A stretch of DNA of 64,000 bases from Rhyacophila brunnea (taxonomy: Eukaryota; Arthropoda; Insecta; Trichoptera; Rhyacophilidae): assembly GCA_022495005.1 (NCBI GenBank), contig JAGYXB010000443.1, forward strand, positions 1 to 64,000, read 5' to 3'. Below are positions 37,983-49,559 of this stretch, piece after piece. The notes under the pieces were generated by a model, which had not been told where the DNA came from, made no database searches, and worked only from the letters and a program-made list of their open reading frames with translations. Position 1 is the stretch's first letter; the number at the start of each line of letters is the position of its first letter. The position numbers and the translations under genes are program-made.

Positions 37983-39111
37983 GAAAATAATTCTTCCCTC
38001 GCTAAAACTTAAAGATGTGCATAATCAATTAATTTATTGTCTATACATGGGTACTTATTTATATTTACAACAAATATTTAAAATAATGTTAGATGTTAGA
38101 ATGAAAATTACATTATATTTCAGCGTTTTATCGACATAATATTATAATAAAGCTTAAACATGTATATTATTATGCATAAATGCGTCTTTAAGATAGTATG
38201 AAATTACAAACAAAATATTAAGTAAGTTATCTGCTAAGTATAAATGTTTTAGTAGTTTGATTGATAAACTACTTAGGTACTGGGTGCCGGACGAAATCTC
38301 GAAGGCCGAAATCCCGAAAGCCTGAATCCCGAAAGCCGAAATCCCGAATATCGAAATCCCGAACGCTGAAATCCCGAATGGCCGGAATCCCGAAGGCCGA
38401 AATCCCGAAAAATAAAAAAAATACAAACATCAATAATTGCGCAATTTTTGCAAGAGACACAAAAACCCATTTTTTGTGGAAATATAAAAAAAATGTAAAA
38501 TACAAACATCAATAATTGCGCAATCCATTCGTTCTACAAAATGGTCTCTCCTGAAAAAAATTGCGCAATCAGAAAAACCCATTTTTCGGAAAAATGGGAT
38601 TTGTCTCTCTTACAAAAATTGCGCTCACGATTGCGCAATTATTGATGTTTGTATTTTACATTTTTTATATTTCCACAAAAAATGGGTTTTTGTCTCTCTT
38701 GCAAAAATTGCGCAATTGTTGATGTTTGTATTTTTTCATTTTTCGGGATTTCGGCCATTCGGGATTTCAGCATTCGGGATTTCGGCCTTCGGGATTTCAT
38801 CCGGCATCCATTACCTAAGTAGTTTATCAATCAAACTACTGAAACATTTATACTTAGCAGATAACTTACTTCATATTTTGTTTGTAATTTCATACTATCT
38901 TAAAATACGCATTTATGCATAATAAATACTTACATGTTTAAGCTTTATTATAATATTAAGTCGATAAAATGCTGAAATATAATGTAATTTCATTCTAACA
39001 TCTAACATTATTTTTAATATTTGTTGTAAATATAAATAAGTACCCATGTATAGACAATAAATTAATTGATTATGCACATCTTTAAGTTTTAGCGAGGGAA
39101 GAATTATTTTC
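37983..39111. mobile_element. 1.13 kb palindrome (foldback element) with minisatellite arms
   Basis: GAAAATAATTCTTCCCTCGC opens the left arm, and the right arm ends with GCGAGGGAAGAATTATTTTC. Matching inverted blocks continue inward (ACTTAGCAGATAACTTACTT-type, TGATAAACTACTTAGGTA), then come inverted runs of the 15-base unit GCCGAAATCCCGAA (38282-38411 and 38746-38810). The centre near 38547 is full of TTGCGCAAT and AAAACCCATTTTT. There is no transposase frame. Confidence 0.88.
38282..38411 (+). repeat. 15-base minisatellite, left arm
   Basis: About eight imperfect units of GGCCGAAATCCCGAA, starting with GGTGCCGGACGAAATC. The same start and unit occur at 38746-38810 (inverted, about four units), 47989-48030, 49428-49556 (inverted) and as a scrap at 54544-54563. 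Confidence 0.9.
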
Positions 39112-39291
39112 TTTTAATAAACATCATCAGGCATAATAATTTTTCTCAATCTATATTAAAAATGTGTCAAGCGCGAAATGTATAAGGTACACCTACTGAA
39201 AAGATAGATGCATATTAAACTGACTTGCTTATTTACTCCAACAAATCGTAACGTACGTCAATTCCTTTGCGCATTTAATTCAACTGTGCGG

Positions 39292-39415
39292 CGTCCAATC
39301 TCCCGGAGGCCAGTTGGGTCGGCGTCGAATTGGGTCGGCGTCCAATTGGGCCGGCGTCCGATTGTACCGGCGGCCAATTACCGGAGGCCAATCGGCGGAG
39401 GCCAGTTCGCGGTGT
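39292..39415 (+). repeat. GC-rich 16-base tandem repeat
   Basis: About seven imperfect units of CAATTGGGTCGGCGTC, drifting to CAATTACCGGAGGC toward the right. The base composition is far above the surroundings. Three overlapping reading frames stay open only because the unit lacks stops. Confidence 0.8.
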
Positions 39416-39792
39416 CAAATCGTCCCATTCCCCCCTGGGGAGCGGCAAAATGTCAGCCCATTTTTTATACAGTATTTTGTATCATCCGTGCACGATGTCG
39501 TTTCTCGTCATCATGTATGTCGAAAGCCAACGGAAATAAACTAGGCATCGCGAGCTCGACAAAAAAAAATACAATCCAGTTAAATCTTTTATGTAAATTA
39601 ATACATTTTGTTTCCAACCAATGACCTGTATTTTTTAATAGAAAGATATCTTCGTTATTACTAAGTTTAGGTAGCTATTTCTTTATTTACCAAATGATTC
39701 TACTCGATTTGCCGCCCTTCAAATAACTGCCACTCCCAAGTGACGCTCAATCTGCCTACCCCCACCGGACGTCACTGGGTACACGGTACATT

Positions 39793-42139
39793 GTCTATTA
39801 ACTTTATAAAATTTAATTAAAGTTTAAAGTCTTAATTAAACTATAGGTAGGTACACTGAATAAAACTTGATATCAGACTTATTAATGATCTTATTTGTTG
39901 TTAAAGATTAAATTGTTAGTAAGATATCCATAAAAATAAATTATGACAATAACTGACAAACACTCAATGTGAACATGGCCTTGCATCTCCTTAGAAAGTT
40001 TTAGTAAGTCAGGATTGTAGGTTTTAGTTTTGAATTTTAGGCACGATTTCAGGTTCTCATCAATAAGACGACTTCTCAATTTTTCTCTTAATAAGGTTCA
40101 TGCTTGAAAAAGATTGTTTGCATGAATATGTGGAACCGAAAAGGGAAAGAACAGCAAACGCTAGTTTTTTCAACTGATCATAATATGAGTGAGGTATTAT
40201 ACTATTCCAGGTCTTTCAAAGCAGATCACTTGTGCTGTCAACTAAGTTCAGATTTTTTTCTCTCCAATATTTCCATATCCGCATAAAGACGTTCAAATTT
40301 AGAGCTCCATAAATCTTTTTTTTTTTAATCCAGCAATTGCATTTTAAAGTTGTCAATGTCAAGATTAAAGGGAGATAAAATTAATTCTGTTACAGTAGCA
40401 TTAAGAGGTTTTTTAACAAAGGCCAATGTCATTTTGCTGATTCTGAATTCCTGAAACCTGTTGAGAAAAGCTCTCCTCATATTTAAAATTGTCGTTTTGA
40501 AATAGCAAATGTCAATATCAGAATTACTTTCTTGGCGATGTTTCAGCAGGCTTAGAAAGTGAATCAAAGTTTCTCTTTCAAAATCTTGAGCAAAAAGGGA
40601 TAATTTGTTTTCGAATGAAAAAACTTCTTCTAACATCGAAAACATTGTGTTTCCTTTCCCCTGTAGTTTAGTTTACGATTAAGCTGATTTAGATGAGACG
40701 TAACGTCTACCATGAAATAAAATTTTTGAATCCACTGATCATCCGTTAGTTCTGGATAGTGAATACCCTTCTCAAAGAGAAATGCTTTAATTTCTGTTAA
40801 TAAGGAAGCAAAGCGTTTCAAAACGTTTCCTCTTGACAACCAACGTACCTTATTATGCAACAGAAGATCTGCGTACTCACTCTCCATTTCAACTAAAAAT
40901 TCTTTAAACTGCCGATGATAAAGAAGCTTTAGTTATAATGGAGTTGATAATCTTAATCGCCAATTCCATAACTTTGCAAATTTCTTCTGGAAATGTCTGT
41001 GCACAAAGCGCTTCTTGATGAACGATGCAATGGTAAGCAAGTATCTCGTGATTATTTTTTTCTTTCATAATAGCAACAAACCCTTTTTTATGCCGGTCAT
41101 ACTTTTCGCCCGTCTGTTGAAATTGACACAATCTTATCGAGTGGAATATGATGTTTTTCCATGCACTCAATTACAGCATTTGCAATATCCTCTTCACATG
41201 TTTGACTTTTGAGTGGCAATAATCCTAAAAGCTCTTCTTTAGGACCTGTAGATGAAATAAATCGTACAAAAAGTGAAACTTGCGCTGTATCATTTATGTC
41301 ACAAGACTCGTCAACTGCTATTGATAAAGTTGAAACCAATTTAAAATCTTCAACTTGCTAGTTGGTTATATCTGAAGACATTTTGGTTATTCTATCTTTG
41401 ACTATTTTAGCAGACAATGGTAACTCTTTAATTTTTTTGGAATATCTGCTTTGTTATTAAAATCCCGAAATAACTCTTCGGATGCATGTATAAAACAGCT
41501 TTTTATGTATTCGCCGTCTGTGTATGGTCTTCTTCTCTTAGAAATCTCTTGACTAACCACACAACTTGCAATATTAACATTGCTGGGCGATTGTATCCAG
41601 TAATTAAATACAGAACTTAATTTTTCTTGACTCTTCTGAAGTTCCGCGACTGCTTTCTTCCTTGCATCACCAACAGGATATTTAGTGCTAAATGACACGT
41701 GTTTAGTTGTAAAGTGTCTCTCCAAATTTGACTTCTTGTTATGCGCCAATTTTTCCTGACAAATAAGATAGGTCGGAAGTCCATTTATGTTTTGAATAAA
41801 CGCAAAAGTCTCGGTCCATTCAACTTTAAATTCATGGCTTTCGTCATCCGTTTTTCTTTGCTTCTTCTTTGTAACCATGTCAAATAGGGAAAAAGTCACC
41901 AACACAAAATAATTATAATTTTTAAATTGATTACAAAAATACCTGTAGGATTTGCAGTTTGTTGGAAAAAAATAGGTAACTTTATGCTTCGAGTAGGAAC
42001 TTTTCGTCTGTGCCACGTACTCGTCACTCGACCGATCGACACCCCGCGCTCGCACGTGGTCATTTGTCTCGAGAGCCACACTCAAGGGGCCAAAGAGCCA
42101 CATGTGGCTCGCGAGCCGCGGTTTGCCGACCACTGGCAT
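39793..42139 (-). mobile_element. hAT element with decayed GTF2IRD2/ZBED-like transposase
   Basis: On the minus strand it begins at the terminal repeat CAGTGGTCGGCAAACC (42139 inward), followed by CGGCTCGCGAGCC. It contains a broken transposase gene and loses homology to its deletion derivative (16043-16616) at about 39793. The expected distal terminal repeat is missing there, so the end is truncated or overwritten. Confidence 0.85.
40200..41878 (-). pseudogene. hAT transposase of the GTF2IRD2/ZBED-like group, broken
   Basis: Translation would start at 41878 (MVTKKKQRK). Next comes a BED/C2H2-type finger (LICQEKLAHNKKSNLERHF, then TTKH). A later frame holds [20 protein letters not shown], a catalytic-core motif with the first acidic residue. 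Further frames hold HCIVHQEALCAQTF, NKVRWLSRGNVLKRF and, near the C-terminus, LILSPFNLDID. This order matches hAT proteins annotated as GTF2IRD2-like or ZBED-like. Frame breaks fall near 41400, 41100, 40900 and 40640, and the usual TDGA motif reads TDGRKV. A functional enzyme is unlikely. Related host genes are domesticated from such elements, but nothing here suggests domestication. Confidence 0.85.
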
Positions 42140-42669
42140 ATGTAATCAAACATAATCAAGTCATAAGTTAGCTTACAACGCGGAGATGAAAAACAAGAAA
42201 GTATAGTAACTCTGACCTTTAAAACCTGAAATGTTCATTTGGTAGTCAGAATCTGAATACGTTTCGGAATGGATTTTTTGATTTCACTGTGTTTTTTATT
42301 TGACGAATCACGAGGACCACCCCGGCGCAGGCGCGTGGAGATTTTAACGTTGCTTGCAAGCACGGCAAAATTTATTATGTATGAATACTTATATTTAGTC
42401 TTAAAATTATCTCTATCATCCATCATCATTTAAACTTTTTAAATCAAATTAAATTTATCTTACTTACACCTCCGCCCAGTATGTGATTTTCACACACCGG
42501 ATGAAGGCCTTTACTTATGAATAAAAAAAATTTACGTAGTTGAGCAAGGAATCAGATTAGATGTTTTATGAAGCCGTTTCTAGAGGTCAGGGTTACGTTT
42601 CGACTTATGACTACTAAATGATTATTTTACACCGGGAGAAGCCCGCCTGTAACAGGGGTGTATCAAAAT

Positions 42670-43250
42670 GTGAAATCGCGAATTTTAGACTTAGTTTTGG
42701 CGGATTCAGATTGTTGTGTACCGGTACATGCCTGTGCCGACCCACTTATACCTGAAGATGCATAATATCACCCTGCGCTCTCAATAGATTTGCCATTAAA
42801 TTCTTTACGGTTCACAAATAGTCGTATTCAACATCATAATGTTGGAAATGGAGACAGTGAATGTACTGAATCGAAGTTTATTAATAATAATTTGTGGAAC
42901 TTCTTTAAGGGCGACCTATTGCATGAATTTCAGAATATTGATTGAGAAATTTTATATTCGATTAGTGGCGTCAATGCTGCAGTGAAGGTATTTTACCAAA
43001 TGTATATATAATGTATTTGACAATTAGTCATTCTTTATAAAAAAATCTTCGGGCTCTTCGCGTCGCTACCGAAAATGGTTCAATTTTGATTTAATTAAAA
43101 ACATACGACTAAAGCACTTGCATCACAAAAATGAAAGAAAGCGAAGTGTCTTAGCGATTATATTTTATTTTCTTATATCATATCACGTGTATTATATCAA
43201 ATCTTGGCCCAATTATGTTTCTTATATTCATTAATGACATTGTCAACGTA
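42670..43250 (+). mobile_element. Decayed LINE fragment with internal deletion
   Basis: A broken frame reads LDLVLADSD, then DPLIPEDAYHPALS and NAAVKVFYQMYI, and later FNFDLIKNIRLKHLHHKN. These follow the end of the endonuclease and the linker of the 33.5 kb LINE. At 43200 it jumps to the reverse transcriptase piece LGPIMFLIFINDIVNV. About 1 kb is deleted between the two. It belongs to the same LINE group but a different subfamily. Confidence 0.7.
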
Positions 43251-44760
43251 AAGCCCATATTCCATTGGCAGATTGCGTCTGGCCCAATCGTCTGCCACGA
43301 CTGTCAAACTCTATTCTCTATGGTTTTCAAGGATCGTGAGCGATCGGGTCGAAAGTGGAAAATTTTCTATTATCCGTCGTGCGATCCTTTCATTATCAAG
43401 CGAAGATTGCCGAAAGCTTACGAAAATAGCCGAATATGCGCCTGAGTCATGCAAACGGTCGTTCATTTCATTCTACAGCAGGTCGATTCCGTAACTTACG
43501 ACTCGTATGAAACATCGTAGTTATTCGCGAAAGTGACGTAGGTTATCGAAATAAGGCATGTCGAAACTTATCACTGAATTAGTCATAATCTGTGTCGACA
43601 TTATTGCCCATACCAAAGGGCACTCGTGACCATAGTCCCCCATACGAGTTGAGTCTGTGAGCATGCGCACTGATGTCTCGCGCCGATAACGCAGTTTAGT
43701 TTTGAACTGTCAAATAAAAGTGAAAGGTTAGGCTGCGAAAAGATAGTATTTTATTATTGGGCTCGCGAGAATAATTACCTACATATTATTATTTTATATT
43801 TCGCCAAAGCATTGCTATATATTTGTATCGTTCACCCAATTATTGTAAAATGTGTCAATCCCATAAATAGTTACTTTTGCTGCACTTTTAGGATCACGTA
43901 ATCATCCGCGAAACAGATCAAATAATTATTTTAACTTAATATGTCAAAATGCTTTTTCACTCAGTGATGCACTATTTATACGTAATTTCCGGTTAAACAA
44001 AGAGCTTGTGAGATATATTTTACAAATTCTCACGCCATATAGGTTTATTATCGTACCTAAGTTTAATGTTACTACCTACCTACAAGCGTGAAGAGTTTAC
44101 AATGCGAAAAAATGAATATGGTTGTATAGTTTAAAATTAATCAAAGACATAGAAGATGTATATAATATTATATCCATGGAGAATTAAAAAGTCGTAGGTA
44201 GGTATAATGTTGAGACGGACATAACCTTACCTACCTGATTTCAATTAAGATCACTTAATTGAAACCTCTCCTTTCTTTTGCTACTTTTGCACGACGAAGG
44301 ACGTGAATTCATGTACCTATTTCCCGATTTCCATGTTTATTTTGATATTTCGTTTCGTATGTGACAGTGACCTTGAAAATCAAAACGTCAAAATGAACGA
44401 GTTTGCTGACGGAAAGAACACGGCAATTACCAATTTATAAACAATAAAGATGCCGAATTATTATATTACCTATTCACAATGTTACTTAATACTCTGTTAT
44501 CTTGAGTTCAATTAATTATGTTAAGTATGTTTTATAATGGTTTGTAATGAATAAATACCTAGGTACATAAAAATAAATGTTATTGAAGACACTGCGTTTA
44601 TTTTGTTAAATCTTGTTTTATAGTGTATTAATATTATATCGTTTCGCATTTATGTAAGTTTATATTCTACGTACATATATATATATATATATATAGGTAT
44701 CATATTATACTAAATCAATCGAATATTATAGGAATTATACACAAACATAACCAACAAAAA
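43251..44760. other. Unassigned DNA; no gene seen
   Basis: The first 500 bases are less AT-rich and have many CG-containing words, but the open frames (43215-43445, 43273-43494) run through LINE debris and have no motif. The rest is AT-rich and featureless apart from a TATA run near 44672-44694. Confidence 0.4.
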
Positions 44761-44789
44761 TAATGATTTCGTTTGACATTTCATTTTTG

Positions 44790-44993
44790 ACGTTTCATCT
44801 CGTACCGAAGAAGATCCTCGAAGGAAACCCAGGGGGGAAAAGGCCAGTGGGAAAGCCACGCACACGATGGGGTGATAATGTTACAAAAGATGCCAACCAG
44901 ATACTAAAAATCAGGAACTGGAAAAGACGTGCGGAGGACCGTTCCGGCTGGAGGATAGCGGTGGAGGAGGCCAGGGCTCGACTTGAGCTGTAG
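44790..44993 (+). pseudogene. C-terminal scrap of an RTE-like retrotransposon protein
   Basis: The frame reads ILEGNPGGKRPVGKPRTRWG, then NWKRRAEDRSGWRIAVEEAR, ending in TAG. This basic block with GRPRTRW and ARDRxxWR is the usual C-terminus of RTE-like endonuclease-reverse transcriptases. Nothing upstream of it was recognised. Confidence 0.7.
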
Positions 44994-45009
44994 CGCCATC
45001 GAAGAAGAA

Positions 45010-46126
45010 GAAGTACTGACATAAAGTTCATGCCTAAATAAAATAAGGCTCTTGTCGGTTTACACAGTTTTACAGTTTTAGTTTAGCTTTACAGTTTACA
45101 GCAGGAAACGTATTTTGAAAATAACCGATATAGTGGATTATTTTTTAGGTTAGGTCATGTTAGGTTTTCATTCTTGAATTCATGAATTTTCTCAAATTCA
45201 GTTATGAAAATTGAATTAATGTTCATACTGAATCTAATAAAATTGGAGACCGTATAGTATGCGGTCATCTCTTTCCGATATAAAACTCACGGCGAATTGT
45301 GCACGGTGAAAAGTTTTACGTACAATTTACATGTAACCAGATACGCCATGTCTACTTCATTAAATTTATGTTAGTTGTTGTGTATTATTAACTACTTAAA
45401 CACGTTTCTGCGTTAGTGAATTTTATTTCCCATATAGACTGCATTCACAGCGTTTAAGGCGATGTCTTTGCCTAAATAACACAAATAATGTGACTTTTAC
45501 GCCATCTATTTATATTTAAAGGCATCTACCATGAATTTCTAAAAATCTGTTACTAAAAACTTTGGTCAATCCCAACCAGATGCCAGTAAGTTACCATAAC
45601 TAAATTTAAAGTTGCCAGTGTGTTAAATTGCTAGACAAAAATTCATTTACATATTATTTAAGAATATAATATATTCTACTATAATATTATTATATATGTA
45701 TACCTATTCAAATAACTATTATTTTTTTTAAATAAGTACAATATTTTATTATATCGTATTGACATTTTTATGATAGTATAATAGTATATTATAATAGGGG
45801 AATATATATTCGCACAATTGAATAGACTGTTTTCACAAAGCACTGACAACATTTAAAAAGATGTTCGGCACATCGGAAATGGATGATATTCACAAATCAA
45901 CTACAACAATCAAATGATCGATTTGCACTAAGGAAAAAGTAGTCTTCACGTATCAATATACTATTGTAACCCAATTAATCGTAAAAGAATATAAACACTA
46001 TGAAAATTAGGTTTAATGATTTTAAACAATATTTTGGCAAAACACAAGTATGTATTAGGTACCTATTTTCAGATTCAAATAATACTATAAATACCTATTT
46101 AAAAAGTGACGTTAATTAAAACTTAG
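45010..46126. other. Unassigned AT-rich DNA; no gene seen
   Basis: No coding region recognised. A segment near 45290-45360 (TCACGGCGAATTGTGCACGG) resembles 51845-51900 and may be a scrap of a shared repeat. Confidence 0.35.
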
Positions 46127-46492
46127 GTAATTGTGCCGCAGATGCAGTCATGAGCTTTTATGATTATTTTTTTTACGAAAACAGTTTATTCCATGTAGAC
46201 AATTATAATAAATACCTTTTTCTGTCGGCGCATAGGCTTTTCGATCTAATAATTGTTAATTTAAAATGCTCATAGATTTTGATACTTACTTCATTATCAC
46301 AAACTAAGATTATATTAGGTAATATTAGGTTGGGGTAGGTTAGGTTAGGTTGGGTTAGGTTAGGTCAGGTCAGGTTAGGTTAGGTTAAGTTATATTAGGT
46401 TAGGTTACGTTAGAATAGGTTAGGTTAGATTAGGTTTAGTTCAAAAAAGATACTTATACAATCTCATGACGGCATCTGCGCCACATTTACCA
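46127..46492. mobile_element. TIR element enclosing telomere-type repeats
   Basis: GGTAATTGTGCCGCAGATGC, then AGTCATGAG at the left is inverted at the right as CTCATGACGGCATCTGCGCC, then ACATTTACC. The ends match over about 30 bases with four or five differences. The degenerate TTAGG array at 46312-46437 lies between them. Confidence 0.75.
46312..46437 (+). repeat. Interstitial degenerate TTAGG array
   Basis: About 20 units of TTAGG, the ancestral insect telomere motif, with variants such as TTGGG, TCAGG and TTACG. Being away from a chromosome end and degenerate, it is interstitial. Confidence 0.85.
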
Positions 46493-46494
46493 AA

Positions 46495-47985
46495 ATTTAT
46501 ATCGATGAACCGAAAAAGATAAGTATACCTAGGTGGTGTTATTTGGTTGTAGATTTACTCAAATAATATATATACATATTTATATTACTGCGTTAAACAT
46601 TATTTATATTGACACCTAAGCATCATTTTTGCGATTGCCTTCTAATAAAATTGTATTGTTACAATTATTAGTTTGATATTTGTGAATTTCTACCTTTTCT
46701 TTGTGCGATATATTATTTTTCGGTGAAAACAATTTTACAAATGTGTGCAGTTGTCAAAATTGAGTGAATTTATATTTACAATGAGTTATTTATGATTTTT
46801 GTTTTGTGAAACAAACTATTTTATGTGATTTCATCTATTTATTTGTGAAATCATTTAATATATGTGAAAACTATTTTCCAAATGTTAAAGTTATTTTTTT
46901 GTGAATTTTGATTATTGCATTGTGCGATTAATTCCCACCCATTATAATATATTGTAGGTATATAATTTGATCAAATTCAATTACACAAAAAACGTTGTTT
47001 ATGGAATTACCTTCACTTATTATAATATAAAAAAATTCCACTAGTTATTTTGTAATATGTGACAATCTAATTCACTGTGAATAGACACATATAATTTTAC
47101 ATCGTCTGCCAAGAGTAAAAACTGGATTCCATTGATAAAGGCCATATTCCATCGGCAAACGCACAGACCCAACCCGATTCAACGATCGACGCCAACCGTC
47201 GTCGCTAGCTATTTGCAATTGTGACGTTAAAAAACAAACGTGGCCATCTCCAGTCAATGACTTTTTTGAGATTTTTGGTTGGTATGACTGCTTGTGTTGT
47301 TTTATATAATAATATTCACTTCAGACATGTCTATCTCCTTATTTTCTGCTTAAAAAATCAAAATAAAAGTTTTGATTTTTTTCAAACTTAGTCATCTCCA
47401 TTGACTTTTTATATCAAACGTGGTCACATTCGTCTTAGCCAATCACGACGTAGCACTTTTTCAGAATGGCCAATCATGTCGTGGCATTTTATCAATATGG
47501 CTCCCATCAGCAAAAAGTTTTCTCTGTATATAAAATGTGCTCTTCAAGTTTTTAAGCGAAATAATTGTCAAAGAATGGAATAAAATCCAAATAAAGTTTG
47601 AAATAGTGTCTCCAGATAATGCACGAAAGTTTACCAGATCAAATTATACCATTAAACGTACAAAGAAGACTGAAAAACGGTAAGTAAATTTTGATTTTCA
47701 AACGTTTTACGATAGTTAGCATCTTAGAACCTCAGGGCTGTGCCTTGGCTGTTCATATTTTAAGTTCAGTTTTAAAGCTGCATAATATCGTGTAAACTGG
47801 TTCAGTCATCTATATTTTTTTATATATTTTTATTCAAAAATATTGTAATGTTTGCTTAGTTACCTATGTATTTAATTCTAATATCATAAAACTCAAAATA
47901 AATTCATAAACCCAATTATAATTTTCAAATTATTAAGTGTTAGTTGTAAATATGAAATAAGTTATACATTTATATTGTTGTTTTT
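46495..47985. other. Unassigned DNA with short repeats; no gene seen
   Basis: No gene recognised. A phrase GTGGCCATCTCCA and variants (CAAACGTGG, CATCTCCA) recurs at 47240 and 47390, and inverted or varied at 49615, 49680 and 49860. AATTGTGACGTTAAAAAACA at 47217 is inverted at 49870-49890. These may be the outer arms of a composite around the next element. Confidence 0.5.
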
Positions 47986-48039
47986 TTCGGGTGCCGGACG
48001 AAATCCCGAAGGCCGAAATCCCGAAAAATAAAAATATAT

Positions 48040-48640
48040 AAACAGTTATAATTTTCAACCAGCGGCACCCCAATAGGCGGCGCTTTTCCTCGATTCTATA
48101 ATTTAACAAGATAATTAAAATAGTTATATAAAAACTATTATTAATTATAAAATGAAGCAAGAAAATAATTTTCAACCAGCGGCACCCCAATAGGCGGCGC
48201 TTTTTCTAGAGTGTGTAATTTAACAAGATAATTAGAATAGTTATATAAAAACTATTATTAATTATGGAATAATGCAAGAAAATAATTTTCAACCAGTGGC
48301 ACCCCAAAAGGCGGCGCTTTTTCTCGATTGTATATTTTAACTAGATAATTAAAATAGTAGTATTTAAAACTATTATTAATTATGAAATGAAGCAAGAAAA
48401 TAATTTTCAACCAGCGGTACCCCAATAGGCGGCGCTTTTTCTTGAGTAAGTAATTTAACAAGATAATTAAAATAGTTATATAAAAACTGTTATTAACTAT
48501 GAAATGAAGCAACAAAATAATTTTCAACCAGCTGCACCCCAATAGGCGGCGCTTTTCCTCGATTGTATAATTTAACAAGATAATTAAAATAGTTATATAA
48601 GAACAATTATTAATTATGGAATGAAGTAAGAAAATAATTA
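48040..48640 (-). repeat. Five 118-bp units, first orientation
   Basis: The marker CACCCCAATAGGCGGCGC or a variant occurs near 48066, 48184, 48298, 48417 and 48535, giving a period of 114-119 bases. Each unit also holds ATAGTTATATAAAAACTAT, a small inverted repeat. Confidence 0.9.
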
Positions 48641-48644
48641 TCTT

Positions 48645-49405
48645 GTTTAATTACACACTCTAGAAAAAGAGCCGCCTATTGGGGTACCGCTGGTTGAAAT
48701 TTTTTTTTTGCATTATTTCATAATTAATAATAGTTTTTATATAACTATTTTGATTATCTTGTTAAATTATACAATCGAGAAAAGGCGTCCCCTTTTGGGG
48801 TGCTGCTGGTTGAAAATTATTTTGTTGCTTGATTCCATAATTATGAATAGTTTTTTTATAACTATTTTAATTATCTTGTTAAATTACACATTCAAGAAAA
48901 AGCGCCGCCTATTGGGGTACCGCTGGTTGAAAATTATTTTTTTGCTTCATTCCATAATTAATAATAGTTTTAATACTACTATTTTAATTATCTAGATAAA
49001 TTATACAATCGAGAAAAAGCGCTGCCTTTTGGGGTGCCGCTGGTTGAAAATTATTTTGTTGCTTGATTCCATAATTGTGAATAGTTTTATTATAACTATT
49101 TTAATTATCTTGTTAAATTACACATTCAAGAAAAAGGGCCGCCTATTGGGGTACCGCTGGTTGAAAATATTTTTTTGCTTCATTCCATAATTAATAATAG
49201 TTTTTAATACTACTATTTTAATTATCTAGATAAATTATACAATCGAGAAAAAGCGCCGCCTTTTGGGGTGCCGCTGGTTGAAAATTATTTTGTTGCTTCA
49301 TTCCATAATTAATAACAGTTTTTATAAAACTATTTTAATTATCTTGTTAAATTACACACCCAAGAAAAAGCGCCGCCTATTGGGGAACCGCTGGTTGAAA
49401 ATTAA
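48645..49405 (+). repeat. Seven 118-bp units, opposite orientation
   Basis: The marker, inverted, occurs near 48672, 48790, 48906, 49025, 49142, 49260 and 49378. Versions with CCTATTGGGG and versions with CCTTTTGGGG alternate strictly (4 and 3 copies), so the real repeated unit here is a dimer of about 235 bases. Confidence 0.9.
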
Positions 49406-49559
49406 TACTGTTTATATTTTTTTATTTTTCGGGATTTCGGCCTTCGGGATTCCGGCCATTCGGAATTTCGGCCATTCGGGATTTTGGCTTTCGGGATTTC
49501 GGCTTTCGGGATGTCAGCATTCGGGATTTCAGCATTCGCGATTTCGTCCGGCACCCATT

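Larger units (their letters stand above)
47989..49556. mobile_element. Foldback element with two opposed 118-bp tandem arrays
   Basis: The ends are GGGTGCCGGACGAAATCCCG and its inverted counterpart CGTCCGGCACCC, each with GCCGAAATCCCGAA units inside. Between them are five units in one sense (48040-48640) and seven in the other (48645-49405). No reading frame of note; open stretches arise because the unit has few stops. Its termini are shared with the 38 kb palindrome, so both belong to one foldback family. Confidence 0.88.

Noticed and set aside
38282..38411. CRISPR array
   Set aside because: Units are contiguous, imperfect and have no spacers; the window is eukaryotic.
38261..38515. Low-complexity protein with KSRKPESRKP or FGISAFGIS repeats
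   Set aside because: All are translations of the 15-base minisatellite in different frames.
48258..48995. Repeat-containing proteins (RLLGCRWLKI units) on both strands
   Set aside because: They are translations of the 118-bp satellite unit and occur only because it lacks stops in some frames.
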